In this document: positions 26,592 to 38,041 of the stretch, one piece after another | Layout of the letters: every line of letters starts with the position of its first letter | Numbering within the stretch: position 1 is the first letter of the stretch | Position numbers and translations under genes: made by a program | From: Spirodela intermedia | Lineage: Eukaryota; Streptophyta; Magnoliopsida; Alismatales; Araceae | Direction: 5' to 3' | NCBI GenBank assembly: GCA_902729315.2 | Contig: LR746268.1 | Location: 5,501,501-5,565,500 of the forward strand | DNA: 64,000 bases | The notes under the pieces: model-generated | Told to the model about the DNA's origin: nothing | The model's input: only the letters and a program-made list of their open reading frames with translations | Databases searched by the model: none

Positions 26592-27163
26592 TGCCACCAC
26601 ATTTCTAACCAGGGGCAAAATGGGCATCTCGTTGACCCTCTTATCTATATCTATATATATTTAATCATTACTCTCTTCCTCTGATCATCTCTCTTCGTGA
26701 GACGGAGGGGAGAGAACGGGCGTTAACCTTCTGCATTGCTGGCGTCATATATATATGTATTTATTAATGATCAGGTGAATGAGTAAAAACTAAGGATAAA
26801 ACAGATAAAATTGTTACTAATTAAACTAAAATGTAATTTATAAATAATATTAAACTATTATATTTCAATTTTAATTTTCAAATTCAATATATTTTTTTGA
26901 AAGTAAAGACTTTATTTTTGATGTGACCGATTGATGCGCCTGCTTTTTGAAAATCCGGCACGAAGGCTGTGCAAACGTCCGTCAGAATCCGTATTGGGCT
27001 GGGCCTGACCATTTAGAGCAAGCACATGAGCCCAGAATTTCAATACGGCCCATGGTGAGACTCTCTGAGAAAGGGAGAGAGAGAGGCGGTGGATTCCCTC
27101 TGTTAAATTTGCCGGCGAGAGCGCCCTAGACAGAGGTTGCTTGTCTGCGTTGGGAAATTAGCC
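25845..27163. promoter_or_regulatory. divergent promoter region of the alpha-mannosidase and TSSC4-like genes
   Basis: The 1319 bp between the two start codons must serve both genes. The right end, next to the TSSC4-like gene, has TGGGCTGGGCCT at about 26995-27006 and CGGCCCATGG at about 27046, which are site II-type (TGGGCY) elements common at housekeeping plant genes. A (CT)n microsatellite is at 26553-26586, and the centre (26.7-26.9 kb) is AT-rich. No exact start site is assigned. Confidence 0.55.
26553..26586. repeat. (CT)n microsatellite
   Basis: About 17 CT units within the divergent mannosidase/TSSC4-like promoter region. Confidence 0.97.
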
Positions 27164-30100
27164 ATGGAAGATAGCTTCAAGGCTCGGGTCGAGAGGCTGT
27201 TCGGTTCCCATCTCTTCGAAACTGTTCCCAGGTCGTCCTTCCCGGATACCTCGTGGTCTGTGGTCGAAGGGGAGGTCGAGAAGAAGGAATGGAATCGAGA
27301 GAGGGGCGAGGCGCGCCCCGGACGGGAGGAGACGCCCTTGGCTTCCACCTTCGACGAGTGTTTCGCAAAGAGTTCCGCGAGATCCAGAAAATCAAAGAGA
27401 CGGCGGTTTGAGGACGATATCGAGGACATAGAGAATGCGGATGATGAAGAGAAGGCCGAGGCGGGAGAAGAAGACGGTGACGACGTCGACAGGGAGGAGA
27501 GGGATATCCGTTCCTCAATCGGTCTGGATTCCACCCTAGACTACGAGGTAATTTATCTTTATGTGCTAGTGTTGTTACTACGTGGTCACGACAAGGCCCC
27601 GTGTAATTCCCCTTTTTCGTGGTTTCCTTCAACTTTTTCCTCTTAGAAACTTGCTGAACTTCATAAAATGAATTTAGTATTCGTAAATTTTCGGACGCGC
27701 TGATTTCATTCGTCGAGCTTTTTCCAAAACTGTTTTATTTGTACTTCTAGCGACGATGTCATTATTACCCCAACACTCTAACAGTTAGGTTTCGAGAGGG
27801 CTATATCCATCTCCGGAACAGGGGAAGGCAGGGAGGAAGGAATTTGTTCACAGTGTCTTTTATCATACGAAATCTCTTGGCCATTTATCCATATAAATAA
27901 GCAAAAGACAGCTAATGGTGCAACCGTTCATGTGGAAGTTTTTCCATGGCTCTAGCTGTGGGACTAATCCTTGGGTGTTCTCGTGGAAGGGCACATTGCC
28001 TTATCGTACTTGTTAAATTTTCCACAGAGAATGGTCGTCGATACCTACGAGGCATTTTTTTATTTTTCTTAATTGTTCATTGGCCATAATCACCTGACGT
28101 GTACAGGTGAACTTAACAAAGATAGGAAATAATGAATTGGACAACCACGCTACAGTTTGAGAGTAACTCGTCAATCGCCACAGTTTTGAAGGATCGCAGT
28201 AATTGATATGGACCAAGATAACTTGTGATTAAAGGGAGGGAGCCGACCAAGATGTATCTTGGTTTGCATTTTGTTATTAGCTGGATTTACTGCTAAAAGG
28301 TGTTTGTGCGTGCTGCCCTCATCACGGTCCCTATAAAGAAGGTTGCAGTGTTAAAGCTATTTTTCTAGAATACAGTGGAAGTGTGCAGGTTTTGAAAAGT
28401 GTCAGTTCTGGAATACACTAACATTATTTCTTAATAGGTTCCGATGAACTGGTTGGCCTATGTCTACAACAGCAGTCTTAGCATCAGTAGCAAGCCTATT
28501 ATTAGTCACACTCTCGAGTTTCGTGGGAGGTCGTTCCACCTACTGTTATCATTGCTATTGGCCTTTCACAGTCGTACGATTTACTAAGTCATCATCTAGT
28601 TTGACGGTAAATTTTTGCGTTTGGTTTTATGACTAGTTTAAAGGATACCAGGATGCATCTCAGGGCTGTTATCTTGGTACCCCATTTCTTGTGAAAATGC
28701 CCTGCTGGCTGTTCTCTTGCTTACCTTTTGCACTATGTTGTTAACTTGGTAGTTACCTTATTTTTCTTTGTTTTTTTTTCATCATGTTAAATTATAAAGT
28801 TTCAGAATATATCTCGGATGGCGAGGTCGTGTCTTGGCCTGACAAGTTGAAGCTTTTGTTGTGCATATTATTTAGTCCCGTGTCTTGTTGAGCTGTGTGA
28901 TTGCTTGATGGACGATCTATCTGACGTTATTATATGGGATAGAACGAAGCTATCTATAACCTGTGAAATAGAGTCAGCTATCTTTCAGTGCCATAACCTG
29001 TAAAACCAACATGGTTAACTAATCATATATCCGTTCCCATATTTCCATTTGTCTCCCTGCAATTTTTATTCTTGACATCCTCTAAATTTTGTATGGGCCG
29101 TCTTTTCCGTTTTCCTCGGGGGGTCATAACTTGTGTACATTCATTGAGCTGACTGATATGTGAAATCTCTATTACGTGATTTGCTGAGGATAGATCCTAG
29201 GAAGGAAGGGATGTTTGATCCAGAAAATGGAAGATGCAAATCTTTACTCAATGGAAATCCCACAAAATCCTTTCATTGGGTATTTTAAAGGTAGGGATGA
29301 ATTAGAAACTAGAAAGGGTGATTTCCGTTCCGTTGAAGTTGCCTGTATATGATTCTTCCAGAGGGTGGAAAATCGCTAGGCACTGAGCTCATGATCTGCC
29401 ACTTCCCGTTCCAAGACTAACAGAGAAAGCCCGGGTGTGTGAAATTATTCGTAGAGAACTCTTATAATGCAGGAACAAACTAAAGATAGGTGAAATGATC
29501 TTTTCACTTTATTTGAATTATTCCATCCCAAGTATTTATCTCTCTTTTCCATTCGTACAATATTTTAACAGAAAATGAATGATTGAACGCTAATGTGTCG
29601 CCAACTATTTCAGGAAGAGGAGGATGAGTTTGATAGAGCGGCCGTTGGCATGGCAGACGTCAATGAACGTGTATACATGAGAGATGTCAAAGATCACGGT
29701 CCTTACATCAACTACCACTCCATCATCGAGGATACAAGCGAGGAAGTCTACTTTGATAAGGATCCACGTGCGGATCACTCGGCTGCAAATGCTAGACTGA
29801 GAGAAGATAGAGAAGCGGGTGTGAGTATCCAAGTTAATTCATCTTCAACCGATGCTGCTCCGAGGATCAAGCCATCTGAAGGTGATGTGAATCTAAAACC
29901 CATTCTGAAACGGAAGAACGAGGTGGTCGATCTGAAGCGAAGCAAAAAAGTGAGATTCGATCCTTCCAGCACGGATCGTCTTGATGAACAATCCAGCGTG
30001 ATCCAAGATGTGCCCTTGGCCCCGGCAGAGACAGAGGCAACAAGGGCTGGTGAATCGAGCCGTCTTCCCCATGGAGATCCTGCAAGCATTCCCGATTACG

Positions 30101-30489
30101 TGCGCAATCCTTCCAAATACGTCTGCTACAGTCTCGAATCTGAAGAGAATGTCAACGATGAATCCAATCGGCAAGCCTTTGACGACTTCTGGAAGATGGT
30201 GAGAGGGGCAAACTCCGAGCATTTACAGCTTGGTAGCACCATCGAGCCTCCCAGGTCAATCATTTTTACTCCGAGAAAGCGGGCAACTGTGACTGAGAAC
30301 CAAGAAGACAAAGCCGAGAAGGAGTCTGCCCGTGTTGCCGTCCGGCGGTTCAGCATTGCCTCAGAAGAAGCTCCGGAAAACGAGATTCTCTCACCTGAGA
30401 AAGACGATATGGACATCACCGAGGAGAGAATCGCAGGATCCCAGAAGCCAGGCCGCCAGTACCGCTCAAGGCCCCACACAGATGATTAG
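27164..30489 (+). CDS. TSSC4-like protein (U5 snRNP assembly factor family)
   Basis: Two exons (27164-27547, 29614-30489) separated by a 2066-nt intron encode 419 residues. The N-terminus SFKARVERLFGSHLF matches the conserved helix near the start of TSSC4 proteins. An acidic region with a basic patch (KSKRRR, residues 75-80) follows. Exon 2 has VYMRDVKDHGPYINYH, DPRADHSAANARLREDRE and PDYVRNPSKYVCYSLE, matching TSSC4-type conserved segments. Human TSSC4 helps assemble the U5 snRNP with PRPF8; plant members, once annotated midasin-like, are little studied. A nuclear role is inferred. The start at 27164 is preferred because the conserved segment begins at once; an in-frame codon at 27137 adds nine residues of no known pattern. 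It diverges from the mannosidase and converges on the trihelix gene. Confidence 0.72.
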
Positions 30490-31331
30490 CTCTGGGATCC
30501 CCACAAACCTGGTTAGACTGTTCTTCCTGGCTTTTCTTTCCTTTTAGGCTTTGAATACGTGAGAGTGACGAGCATGTATATATCTTTTGAGATGTGATCC
30601 ATGAAATTCCTCCCCTGTTGAGTTGCTCCAAGTTGCAAGCTCCTCCTCGTTAGGGGTTCATCGTCAGGGCTTATTCACTGGGTTCCTTATCAAAGTGGGA
30701 ATGTCAACGCTCTCATGGTCAAAGCAGATGGGGCGGCTCCAGGACTGCTGCACCTACATAATGTGGGATTTCTCTGAGGGTTGACTCCTGGCTGTGGGCC
30801 CCCGATGGTATAATTGCGGTCTTCTGTTCTTGTGATTATTGTCAGAACAAACCGACTCTCCGCATTCAAGTGGGTTCCATTGGCTTCTCCCAGAGATCAT
30901 CAACCTTGGACCCATCAGACGGTTGAATTAGCCGCAAGCAGTTCTGGTTCCGATCGAGATTCGCTGATCGGGGTCGCATGACCGGTCGATCTCATCTCCT
31001 CTCTACCCCATCATTGACTTTCCCGTTAACTTCCCATGCCTTCAGTCTGCAGCACGAACCATTCGTGCGAAAGCTCTTGGAAGCAGCTGAAGAAAAAAGA
31101 CGGGAAATGCCTTTGCTTGCTTACTCGACTGTAATCATTGGGTTGTGTTTACTTAGTTTCAGCCGCCCGCCGACTGCAATGGGAAGGGGAAGAGAGAGAG
31201 AGAGAGAGAGAAGGAGAGAGAGCAAGAGGGGGCAGTTCTGGCTGGGTGTGCTAGGACTGTGGACTGAAATTGTGTTAAATGGGCTGTCCTCTGTGCTGTA
31301 ATCTGTGCATGGGCCCGCTCGAACAGATGCG
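30490..31331. other. convergent 3' spacer between TSSC4-like and ASR3-like genes
   Basis: This 842-bp stretch lies between two facing stop codons and holds both 3' UTRs. It contains a short impure (GA)n run at about 31190-31225. Open frames here lack recognisable domains. Confidence 0.6.
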
Positions 31332-32608
31332 CTACAGTTTGTCAGCGATTCTGCCCAGAGCGTCGGCAACCTTGCTGAGGACGACGACCAAGCTATCGCC
31401 GTGTTCCTTCCTTTGCTCTCTGTCCAGCCGGTGGTTGACGTTCTGAGCCTCCACATGGGTCATCAACGCTCGACTGTTCCGCTCCAGGATTTGGATGAGT
31501 TGATCTGGCAAGCTGTCCTCCTCCAAGGCTTCGCCCGCCGGTGGCCGCTTCCGCTTCCGTCCTTCTTGCGACGAAGAAGGATCCTTCTGGACATCCTCCT
31601 GAGCTTCCTTATCTTCCCCTGCGCCTGCGCCGTAGACCGAGAGATCTATCAGTACTGGTCGGGAGGACAAATACCCTCATGATTCGCTCTCCTTGGTGGA
31701 AGGGACGATCCGTGGAAGAAAGGATGGTGAAGAACATCCCCCTGATTTTAGACGAAGAAGACTCCGATCGATCGATCGGTGCTCTCGTAATCGTGAGGGA
31801 TTGAATGGATCTTTCGACTGGAAGAGGAAAATTTTGAGGAGAATTGCAGAGTACCCCGTATTGGCGAGGCGGACGTCGTCGGGGCCGCCGCCGGCCTATC
31901 GTCGTCCCTGTCCTCGTCCCCCTCCTCGTCCCGCTCCTGCTCGAAATCCGAGAACAAGGCGTCCTCCGCCGCAGTACGCCCGCTGTCGAAAACCGCCGCC
32001 ACCCCCGTCGCCGGCTCCTCTGCATCCCCCGCCACTGCCCCGGGGTCTGGCTCAGCAGCAGCAGCAGGAGCAACAGCAGCCTCGGGAACTTCCCGACGCA
32101 ACGAGTCGCCAGGCTCTTCCTCCTCCTCCTCCTCCTGCTCCTCCACCGGCTCCCCCCCCTCCGTTGTCCCGTCGAGGATATCATACACCTCTTTGTCGAA
32201 GAACCCCGGCAACTTCCGCTCCCTCCGCAGGTCGTTCCTCATGACCCAGAAGGACTCGCCACCGCTCTCCGATCGCCGGCGTGCCTCCCACTCCTTGATC
32301 TTCTTGTAGTCGCTGGCCAGGTTGCTCCACCGCTTCCGGCACTGCACGGGGCCCCGGCTCACCCCGTGCCGCCGGCAGTAGGCAGACACCGTCGCCCACT
32401 TGGGTTCCACCGGCTGCCCCGCTCCGACGAGCGCCGCCCCCGCCGCCGTCGAGGAGGAGGACGACCCCTGTTGGTGACGCTGCTGCTGCGCCCTCCCCCT
32501 CCCTCTGCTCTCCGCCACCTTCTTCCCCTGTATCAGCACCAGGATCTCCTGTCGCGTCCACCTCGGCAACCTCGGCGGTCTCCCGCCGCCGCCGCCGCCC
32601 TCTGCCAT
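31332..32608 (-). CDS. ASR3: trihelix transcription factor, ASR3-like
   Basis: Two exons (31855-32608, 31332-31618) give 346 residues. The trihelix (SANT-like) DNA-binding domain spans about 15-140: PRWTRQEILVLIQGKKVAES, then a low-complexity Gln/Ser/Ala insert, then EPKWATVSAYCRRHGVSRGP, QCRKRWSNLASDYKKIKEWE and KLPGFFDKEVYDILD. An acidic Glu/Pro/Ala-rich region follows. Exon 2 adds a basic patch (GRKRKRPP) and the C-terminal helix LIQILERNSR...LDREQRKEH...DALGRIADKL. Arabidopsis ASR3 (about 314 residues) is a nuclear repressor that dampens pattern-triggered immunity downstream of MPK4. I do not see an obvious LxLxL EAR motif here. If the 236-nt intron is retained, reading continues to a stop at 31748 (286 residues) and the C-terminal helix is lost. 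Confidence 0.87.
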
Positions 32609-33610
32609 CCGGGTCGTCCTCCCCGGGGAGGACGGGGGAGCCGAGATAGCTAGAGAGAGGAGGGGGGGGGGGTGCGGGGGCGGGGGCGGCGACGCTGTCG
32701 CACGTGACGCAACGGTCAGTCAGGTTAACGGCGGTTTGAAAAGGGACAGGGGAGCCACCGGGGTGCCCTCCACGGGCGGTAGCCGGAGCCCGAATCGTTC
32801 AGTACGAAATCAAATCATCCTCCTCCCTCGCCATTAATGGCAGCAATGAGAAATGGGGGTAGGCCAGGGGCTGTTCTCGCCGCCGTAAGATAAGCGGAAA
32901 AAAACCCTTCAAAGCGACGTCACTTTCCCGTCCTGGGCATCTCCCTCCCACCACTAGCTGCATCTGGACGACGCCAAATCCCCTGATAACTCCCCCTCAA
33001 CCCTCCTGCTGCTGCTTCTTCCTCAGCCCCCCCGCCTGTCTGCTTCGCCCCCATCCATCTCCCATTTGACTGAGCTCCCCCTCCTTCAGTCGCCCGTCCG
33101 ATCGAAGGGGAAAGAAAAGGAGGGCCCTCTCTTCCCCCCGGGGGAGGTGACGGCGGCTGGGGCCGGCACGAGCCTCCCGTTCGGCGGTGCCCGTCTTGTG
33201 AGGTGACGGCGAGGAGGGGACCATGCCGGATGGTAGAGAGGAGATGCCCCCCTCGAGGCGCCCGTCGGCGTCGCACTGGAGGAATCCCTCCCACCCGCCG
33301 TGAGCCCGATGACATTTTAAATTCAGTAGGTGCTATTTTCTGCTCTATTTCTTTCCCGGGGGACCCCCACGCTTTGGGGGAACCCCCGTGTCCGCTGGCC
33401 GCCACTCCCCCCGATCGTGCCCGATGACATGAGGGCCGACGCGCCCTCTCCCCCTTCCTTTCCATTAGAAAAACGCCACCTTTAACCACTCCCCTCTCCG
33501 TTTCTAAATGGCCAATCTTGATCCTCATACCCCTCCCCGTCTTCCCCATTTTTGACTCTTCCGGCGACTACCCTCCCCATTCCTCGACGTCGACGTCTAT
33601 ACCAAATTAT

Positions 33611-33644
<34 letters not shown>

Positions 33645-34962
33645 TCAGCCGGCGGGGGATTCGATAACACTAATGAGGATTTATTGTAGGGTCTGCTTTA
33701 GGCGTCGGTGGATTATCTTCCGTGTCCTCTCCGCAGATTAGGTGGTGCTCTCGGGGGACGGGGGGGAGGGGAGCCCGCGCGGCACCTTCTCGATGCTCTG
33801 AATTAAAGAGAACGCGGCCTGATTTTCTCAAGGAAAGAGATCGAAAAATAAGCTCTTAAATTGTGCAATAAAATTCACAAATCTCTGAAAAATGATGGGT
33901 TTGCTCTGAAAAACTGAGAAACCGTGAGCTTGTATTTACCCATTTAATGCTTCCCATTATTATCATGACCAGGATCCCAATTGTGACGTAATAATGATCA
34001 ACTGACCCATTCGCTCCTGCGTCTGGAGCAAATGGGTTGGGCTTTGGAGACCAATGAGCCCATGATCAAGGGGCCTGGGCTAGCTAATCACGTCCCAATC
34101 TGATCGAGAGACAATATAATGGGCCCAAACCCCAGTCCACTATCCACACCAATATCCTCCAGCTAGAGAGAGAGAGAGAGATTCTATTACTTCTGGATAT
34201 CTGGGATGGGTGTAGGAGACCAGGGCAGGCGAAAATTGTCGGGGCGCCGCGCGGATTCACTGATCACACCGTTGACGAGCTTCTACGAACCCAGACGTTT
34301 CAACCCGCCCGAAGACGTCCAGCTAGACAAGAAAACATGCGCGACGAAGACAAAATGGGATTTTTTTTTATAAATAATCAATACAAATATTCGACGGGTC
34401 TAGTCAAGCAGGTACGCTTAAACTACGATTTTTTTTGTTTTTTAAGGTAAAATATGGGTTATTCTATTATTATGTCGTAACGTTTTACAGTAGGGATCGT
34501 CACCAAGCGAGAAGAGTTACAAGCACCGAGTATTAAAAATCACAGTTAATTCGTTTTTTTTACTGAATAAGTCGGATATATATAATTTTATAAATTTTTT
34601 TCTTTATACGATACTCGTAGAAAACATGGCTACGTTCAGCGTTGACGTGTGTGAACTCGTTCCTATTTAGAAAACCTCTGATAACGGATCACGACGACGT
34701 GGTAATTCTCGAGTGATCGTGTTGACTTCCGTCCAACCTGATCCCACGCTCTCTCTCTCTCTCTCTCTCTCCCTTCCCCACGGAACTGACCGCCCACGGG
34801 GGGCAACTGATTAGCTTGTCTACACCTGTGCATAGAAGCTTCCAGGAGCTCGCGAGTTGCTCGCCATATCAATGAACGCGTGTGAAAGCGTTGACCAAGA
34901 AGAGCGGCGCAGCTGATACCGAACATGTCCGAAAAAAGGAGCAGGGACAAAAAAGGATGGGT
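32609..34962. other. intergenic region upstream of ASR3-like and first SOUL genes
   Basis: About 2.35 kb without a supported gene. The left 1 kb is GC-rich, with poly-G/C tracts and long overlapping open frames (the largest, 32920-33549 minus) that have no domain and a composition-driven look. A (CT)n microsatellite is at 33612-33642 and another at about 34749-34771. The right half is AT-rich. It should contain the ASR3-like promoter. Confidence 0.5.
33612..33642. repeat. (CT)n microsatellite
   Basis: About 15 CT units in the intergenic region upstream of the ASR3-like gene. Confidence 0.97.
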
Positions 34963-35052
34963 CACGTGGCAGCCGCTCCGCCCGCAGGAACGAAGCTCGG
35001 GGGAGCGGCTCTGATGGCCACACAAATCCTGTCGATCCTATCTATATATTTA
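34963..35052 (+). promoter_or_regulatory. G-box/TATA promoter of SOUL gene 1
   Basis: A G-box core CACGTG at 34963-34968 (context CACGTGGCAGC) is followed 78 bp later by a TATA-like TCTATATATTTA at 35041-35052, about 70 bp before the ATG. The whole block aligns with the promoter of SOUL gene 2, including the G-box and its flank, so it was copied with the gene. G-boxes bind bZIP and bHLH factors in light and ABA responses. Confidence 0.65.
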
Positions 35053-35120
35053 TCTGCGTAGCTGTCCCTGGGCAACGCGTTGACTTCTGACGGAGTTTGT
35101 GCGTCACTCCGTCGCCCGAG

Positions 35121-35857
35121 ATGGGCTTCGTCGCCGGAGGATTGCCTGGGTTCCTCCTGGTGTTGGTGGTGTTTTCCGGCTCTTTCTTAGAGGGGGAGGC
35201 CACTGTTTGGGGCTACCCTACTCCGTCGAACTGCAGGACTCTGGAGTGCCCCTCATACGAAGTCATCTACTCCCAGAAGGACTTCGAGATCAGACGCTAC
35301 CCTAAGGCCGTCTGGGTTTCCACTCCTCCCCTCACGAGCCGCACCTACAGAGAAGCCGCCGACAGGGGTTTCAACTTGTAAGTCTCGTCCTCTCTCTCTA
35401 TTTCTCTTTCTCTCTCTATGGCGGCGACTGATCCACTATACACGCATGGCGCAGCCTTTTCGCATACATTAACGGGAGGAATGATCGCGGGGTGAGGGTG
35501 GATATGACGGCGCCGGCGTTGGTGGACATTACGCCGGCGAAGAGGCCCTCCAGCAACTCGACCTTCGTGGTGCGCTTCTTTGTACCGCGGAAGTTCCAGA
35601 AGTCCCCCCCCACGGCCCCTTTGGTCATCGCCGGCAAGTGGCCGGGGCCGCGCTACGCCGCCGTGAGGCGCTTCGGGGGGTTCGCAAACGACAACAACAT
35701 CCCGCCACAAGCTCTGGCCTTGGCCGAGAGTCTCCGCGGCACCCGCTGGGCGGCCGCACTGGGCGGGCGAGGTGGAGTTCCATCCACGTACACAGTCGGC
35801 TCTTACAACGGCCCCTTCGAGTTCGACCGGGTCAACGAAGTGTTCTTCCTCTTCTGA
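35121..35857 (+). CDS. SOUL haem-binding family protein, tandem copy 1
   Basis: Two exons (35121-35377, 35455-35857) joined by a 77-nt intron in phase 2 give 219 residues. A hydrophobic N-terminus (GGLPGFLLVLVVFSGSFLEG) looks like a signal peptide. The SOUL/HBP domain fills the rest: CRTLECPSYEVIYSQKDFEI, RRYPKAVWVSTPPLTS, MTAPALVDITP, FVVRFFVPRKFQKSPP, YAAVRRFGGF, the C-terminal tail VNEVFFLF. It resembles the Arabidopsis secreted SOUL group (for example At1g17100). The family binds haem or porphyrins; a physiological role for the secreted plant members is not settled. It is the first of three tandem copies with the same exon structure. Confidence 0.9.
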
Positions 35858-37101
35858 GAAGCTCGAAGCGTGCTCCTGCACCGGTCTCTCTGTGAATGTC
35901 AGATGAACAGATGTTTCTTAAATAAATACGATCTATGGCTCTCGGGTTTCCCGATTCCCTAAAACTCTGGAAACATAAATAGGAAGTTGTCCCTGTTCTT
36001 TGGTTCTTGTCCACCTAGTGTTGTTTCCGATTAGCTCGAGTAGATTAGACGGAGGTCCTCGGCGGCGCCGCCACAGATGGCAAAGACCTAAGTTGTCGAG
36101 CCTCGCCGGTGGTGACGTCCTGTCGGTACATGACTCGATTATCCGGCGACGATGCTCCTCGCGCCAAGTCTTTCGCGATGGTTGTGGATCGTATAGTCCT
36201 CGGCCTACTCGTGGTCGTCAACGTCTTCCAACGCGGTGGGCATCGGTTCCCGAGAGAGAGAAATCGCGGCGGGGGGATTGCGTGAGAAAAAAATCCCTCT
36301 TCCGGCCAGGCCCGCCCATCGCCGACAAAAAAACCCAAGTGAAACCTCCATACCATTACATTTCCGTCTTTTTCTAATTAATAAAAAATCGACCTCACGC
36401 CGGCCGGGGGGGTTGCTCACTGGTTGCCACGTGTTAGGTATAAGGTCAACGGCATTTACTTTACTCCTCAAATTTTAGGTTGCTCGGCTAAATATTAGGC
36501 TTTTATTAGAAACGGAAAAAAAAACTATGGGAAATCATAATTACAGGAGAAAATTACGACAAAATTAGGTAGTTAGGAGTTAAGCCTGCTCGTACATGCT
36601 AGGTGTCGCCAGCATTGGTTTCTAGAAGAATCAGTCGACGAGTGGATATGCCCTCGCAAAGAAGCTTCTACGGTCCACCGACCTGCCTCATTAAAAAACC
36701 ACAGGTAGGGGCGTTGATGGCCCGGATCAGCCCCGACGCCCTCTTTTTGCTGGGCCTGGACCTTGAAATGAGCCCGAATAGGGTTTAGGCCCGACATCGG
36801 CTAGCACCAACAAAATCCAGGCTGGTCTGGCACGGAGGCCCGTTGGCCTATTAGTATTCTACCCCCCCTCCTCTTTGCAGTCTTTTGGCCTCTCTCGGCC
36901 AGAGTCCGGGGTTCGAAGTAATCCAGCCCGTAGCCCTTCTCTTGGCCCGCAGCAAGTCACGGGCCGGGTTCGGGCTGGGCATGGCCCGTAACTACTCCTC
37001 TACTGGGCCCATAGAGCGAGCCGAAAACGTTGACCCAGAAAGCAGACAAAGGCAGTTCCGTGTTCTAATAGAGACAGAAAGCGACATGATAGCTGCTAAG
37101 C
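35858..37101. other. spacer between SOUL genes 1 and 2
   Basis: About 1.2 kb with no supported gene. Near the right end, at about 36775-37015, are a telo-box-like AATAGGGTTTAGGCCCG and several GGGCC/GGCCCA elements. Open frames here are short and have no known domain. Confidence 0.5.
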
Positions 37102-37197
37102 CACGTGGCAGCGGTTTCGGCCGCAAGTACAAAGCTCAGGAAGCCGTTCTGATGACCACACAGTACCATTTTGATTCCGTCTATCTACATATATATT
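37102..37197 (+). promoter_or_regulatory. G-box/TATA promoter of SOUL gene 2
   Basis: CACGTG at 37102-37107 (context CACGTGGCAGC, the same 11 bases as for gene 1) and a TATA-like ATATATAT at about 37189-37196, roughly 100 bp before the ATG. Between them, stretches such as CTGATG(G/A)CCACACA are shared with the gene 1 promoter. Confidence 0.65.
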
Positions 37198-37293
37198 ATC
37201 TACAGATAGCTCTCCGGCATCGGGCGTTGACCCATTGGCACTATAGGTTTCTTTGGGGAAGAAGACCTCTGTGCGTCATTGCGTTTGGCTGAC

Positions 37294-38041
37294 ATGGGTT
37301 TCTTCTCCGTACGGTGGACCGGGTTCCTCCTGGTGATGATCGCATGCTTCTCAGTCAGCGTGAGGGAATCCGCCGCCACCGGAGGTTTTCCGAAGCCGCC
37401 GAACTGCAAGATCTTGGAGTGCCCCTCCTACAAGGTCGTATTCAGCGGGAAGGACTTCGAGATTAGGAGCTACAGGAATGCCCTCTGGATCTCCTCTCCT
37501 CCCATTAACAGCTCCTCCTTCGAGGCAGCCACCGGCAAAGGTTTCGGCCCGTAAGTCTTACTCCCTCCCTCCCTCTCTCTCTCTTTCTCTCTCTCTCTCG
37601 GTCTTTCTCCGTGACGCCAACTGAACGGCTGATGTATGTGCATGGCACAGTCTCTTTGCGTATATCGAAGGGAAGAACGATCGCCGGGAGAAGGTGGGCA
37701 TGACGGCACCGGTGGTCGTCGACATCAGCCCGTTTGCAGGGACATTCGTGGTTCGCTTCTATTTACCACGGAGATACCAGAAGAACCCCCCTCGCTCGAA
37801 AGAGGTTCGCCCTGAGACATGGCCGGGGACGCGGTACGCCGCCGTGAGGCGCTTCGGCGGATTCCTGAAGGACGAAGTAATCCCTCCTCAGGCTTCGGCC
37901 TTGAGGGAGAGCCTCCGGGGAACCCGCTGGGAGGCGGCCGTGATCTCCCGGCCCGGTGGTCCGACCGCCTACACCGTCGCCGGCTACGACTCCCCCGACG
38001 AGCGCAAGAACCGCATCAATGAAGTGATGTTCCTCTTTTGA
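37294..38041 (+). CDS. SOUL haem-binding family protein, tandem copy 2
   Basis: Two exons (37294-37550, 37651-38041) with a 100-nt phase-2 intron give 215 residues. Exon 1 is exactly 257 nt, as in copies 1 and 3. After a signal-like start (WTGFLLVMIACFSVSV), the SOUL core appears as CKILECPSYKVVFSGKDFEI, RSYRNALWISSPP, MTAPVVVDISP, FVVRFYLPRRYQKNPP, YAAVRRFGGF and RINEVMFLF. This copy lacks the short N-S-bearing stretch present in the loop before FVVRF of copies 1 and 3. It is most likely secreted like its neighbours; ligand and role unproven. Confidence 0.9.

Noticed and set aside
31844-32653. 269-codon plus-strand open frame
   Set aside because: Antisense shadow of the ASR3-like exon 1; the Arg/Pro/Leu-rich product reflects the codon bias of the opposite strand.
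32920-33549. 209-codon minus-strand open frame
   Set aside because: GC-driven frame with Arg/Gly/Pro-rich, low-complexity translation, no domain, overlapped by other frames; lies in the ASR3-like upstream region.
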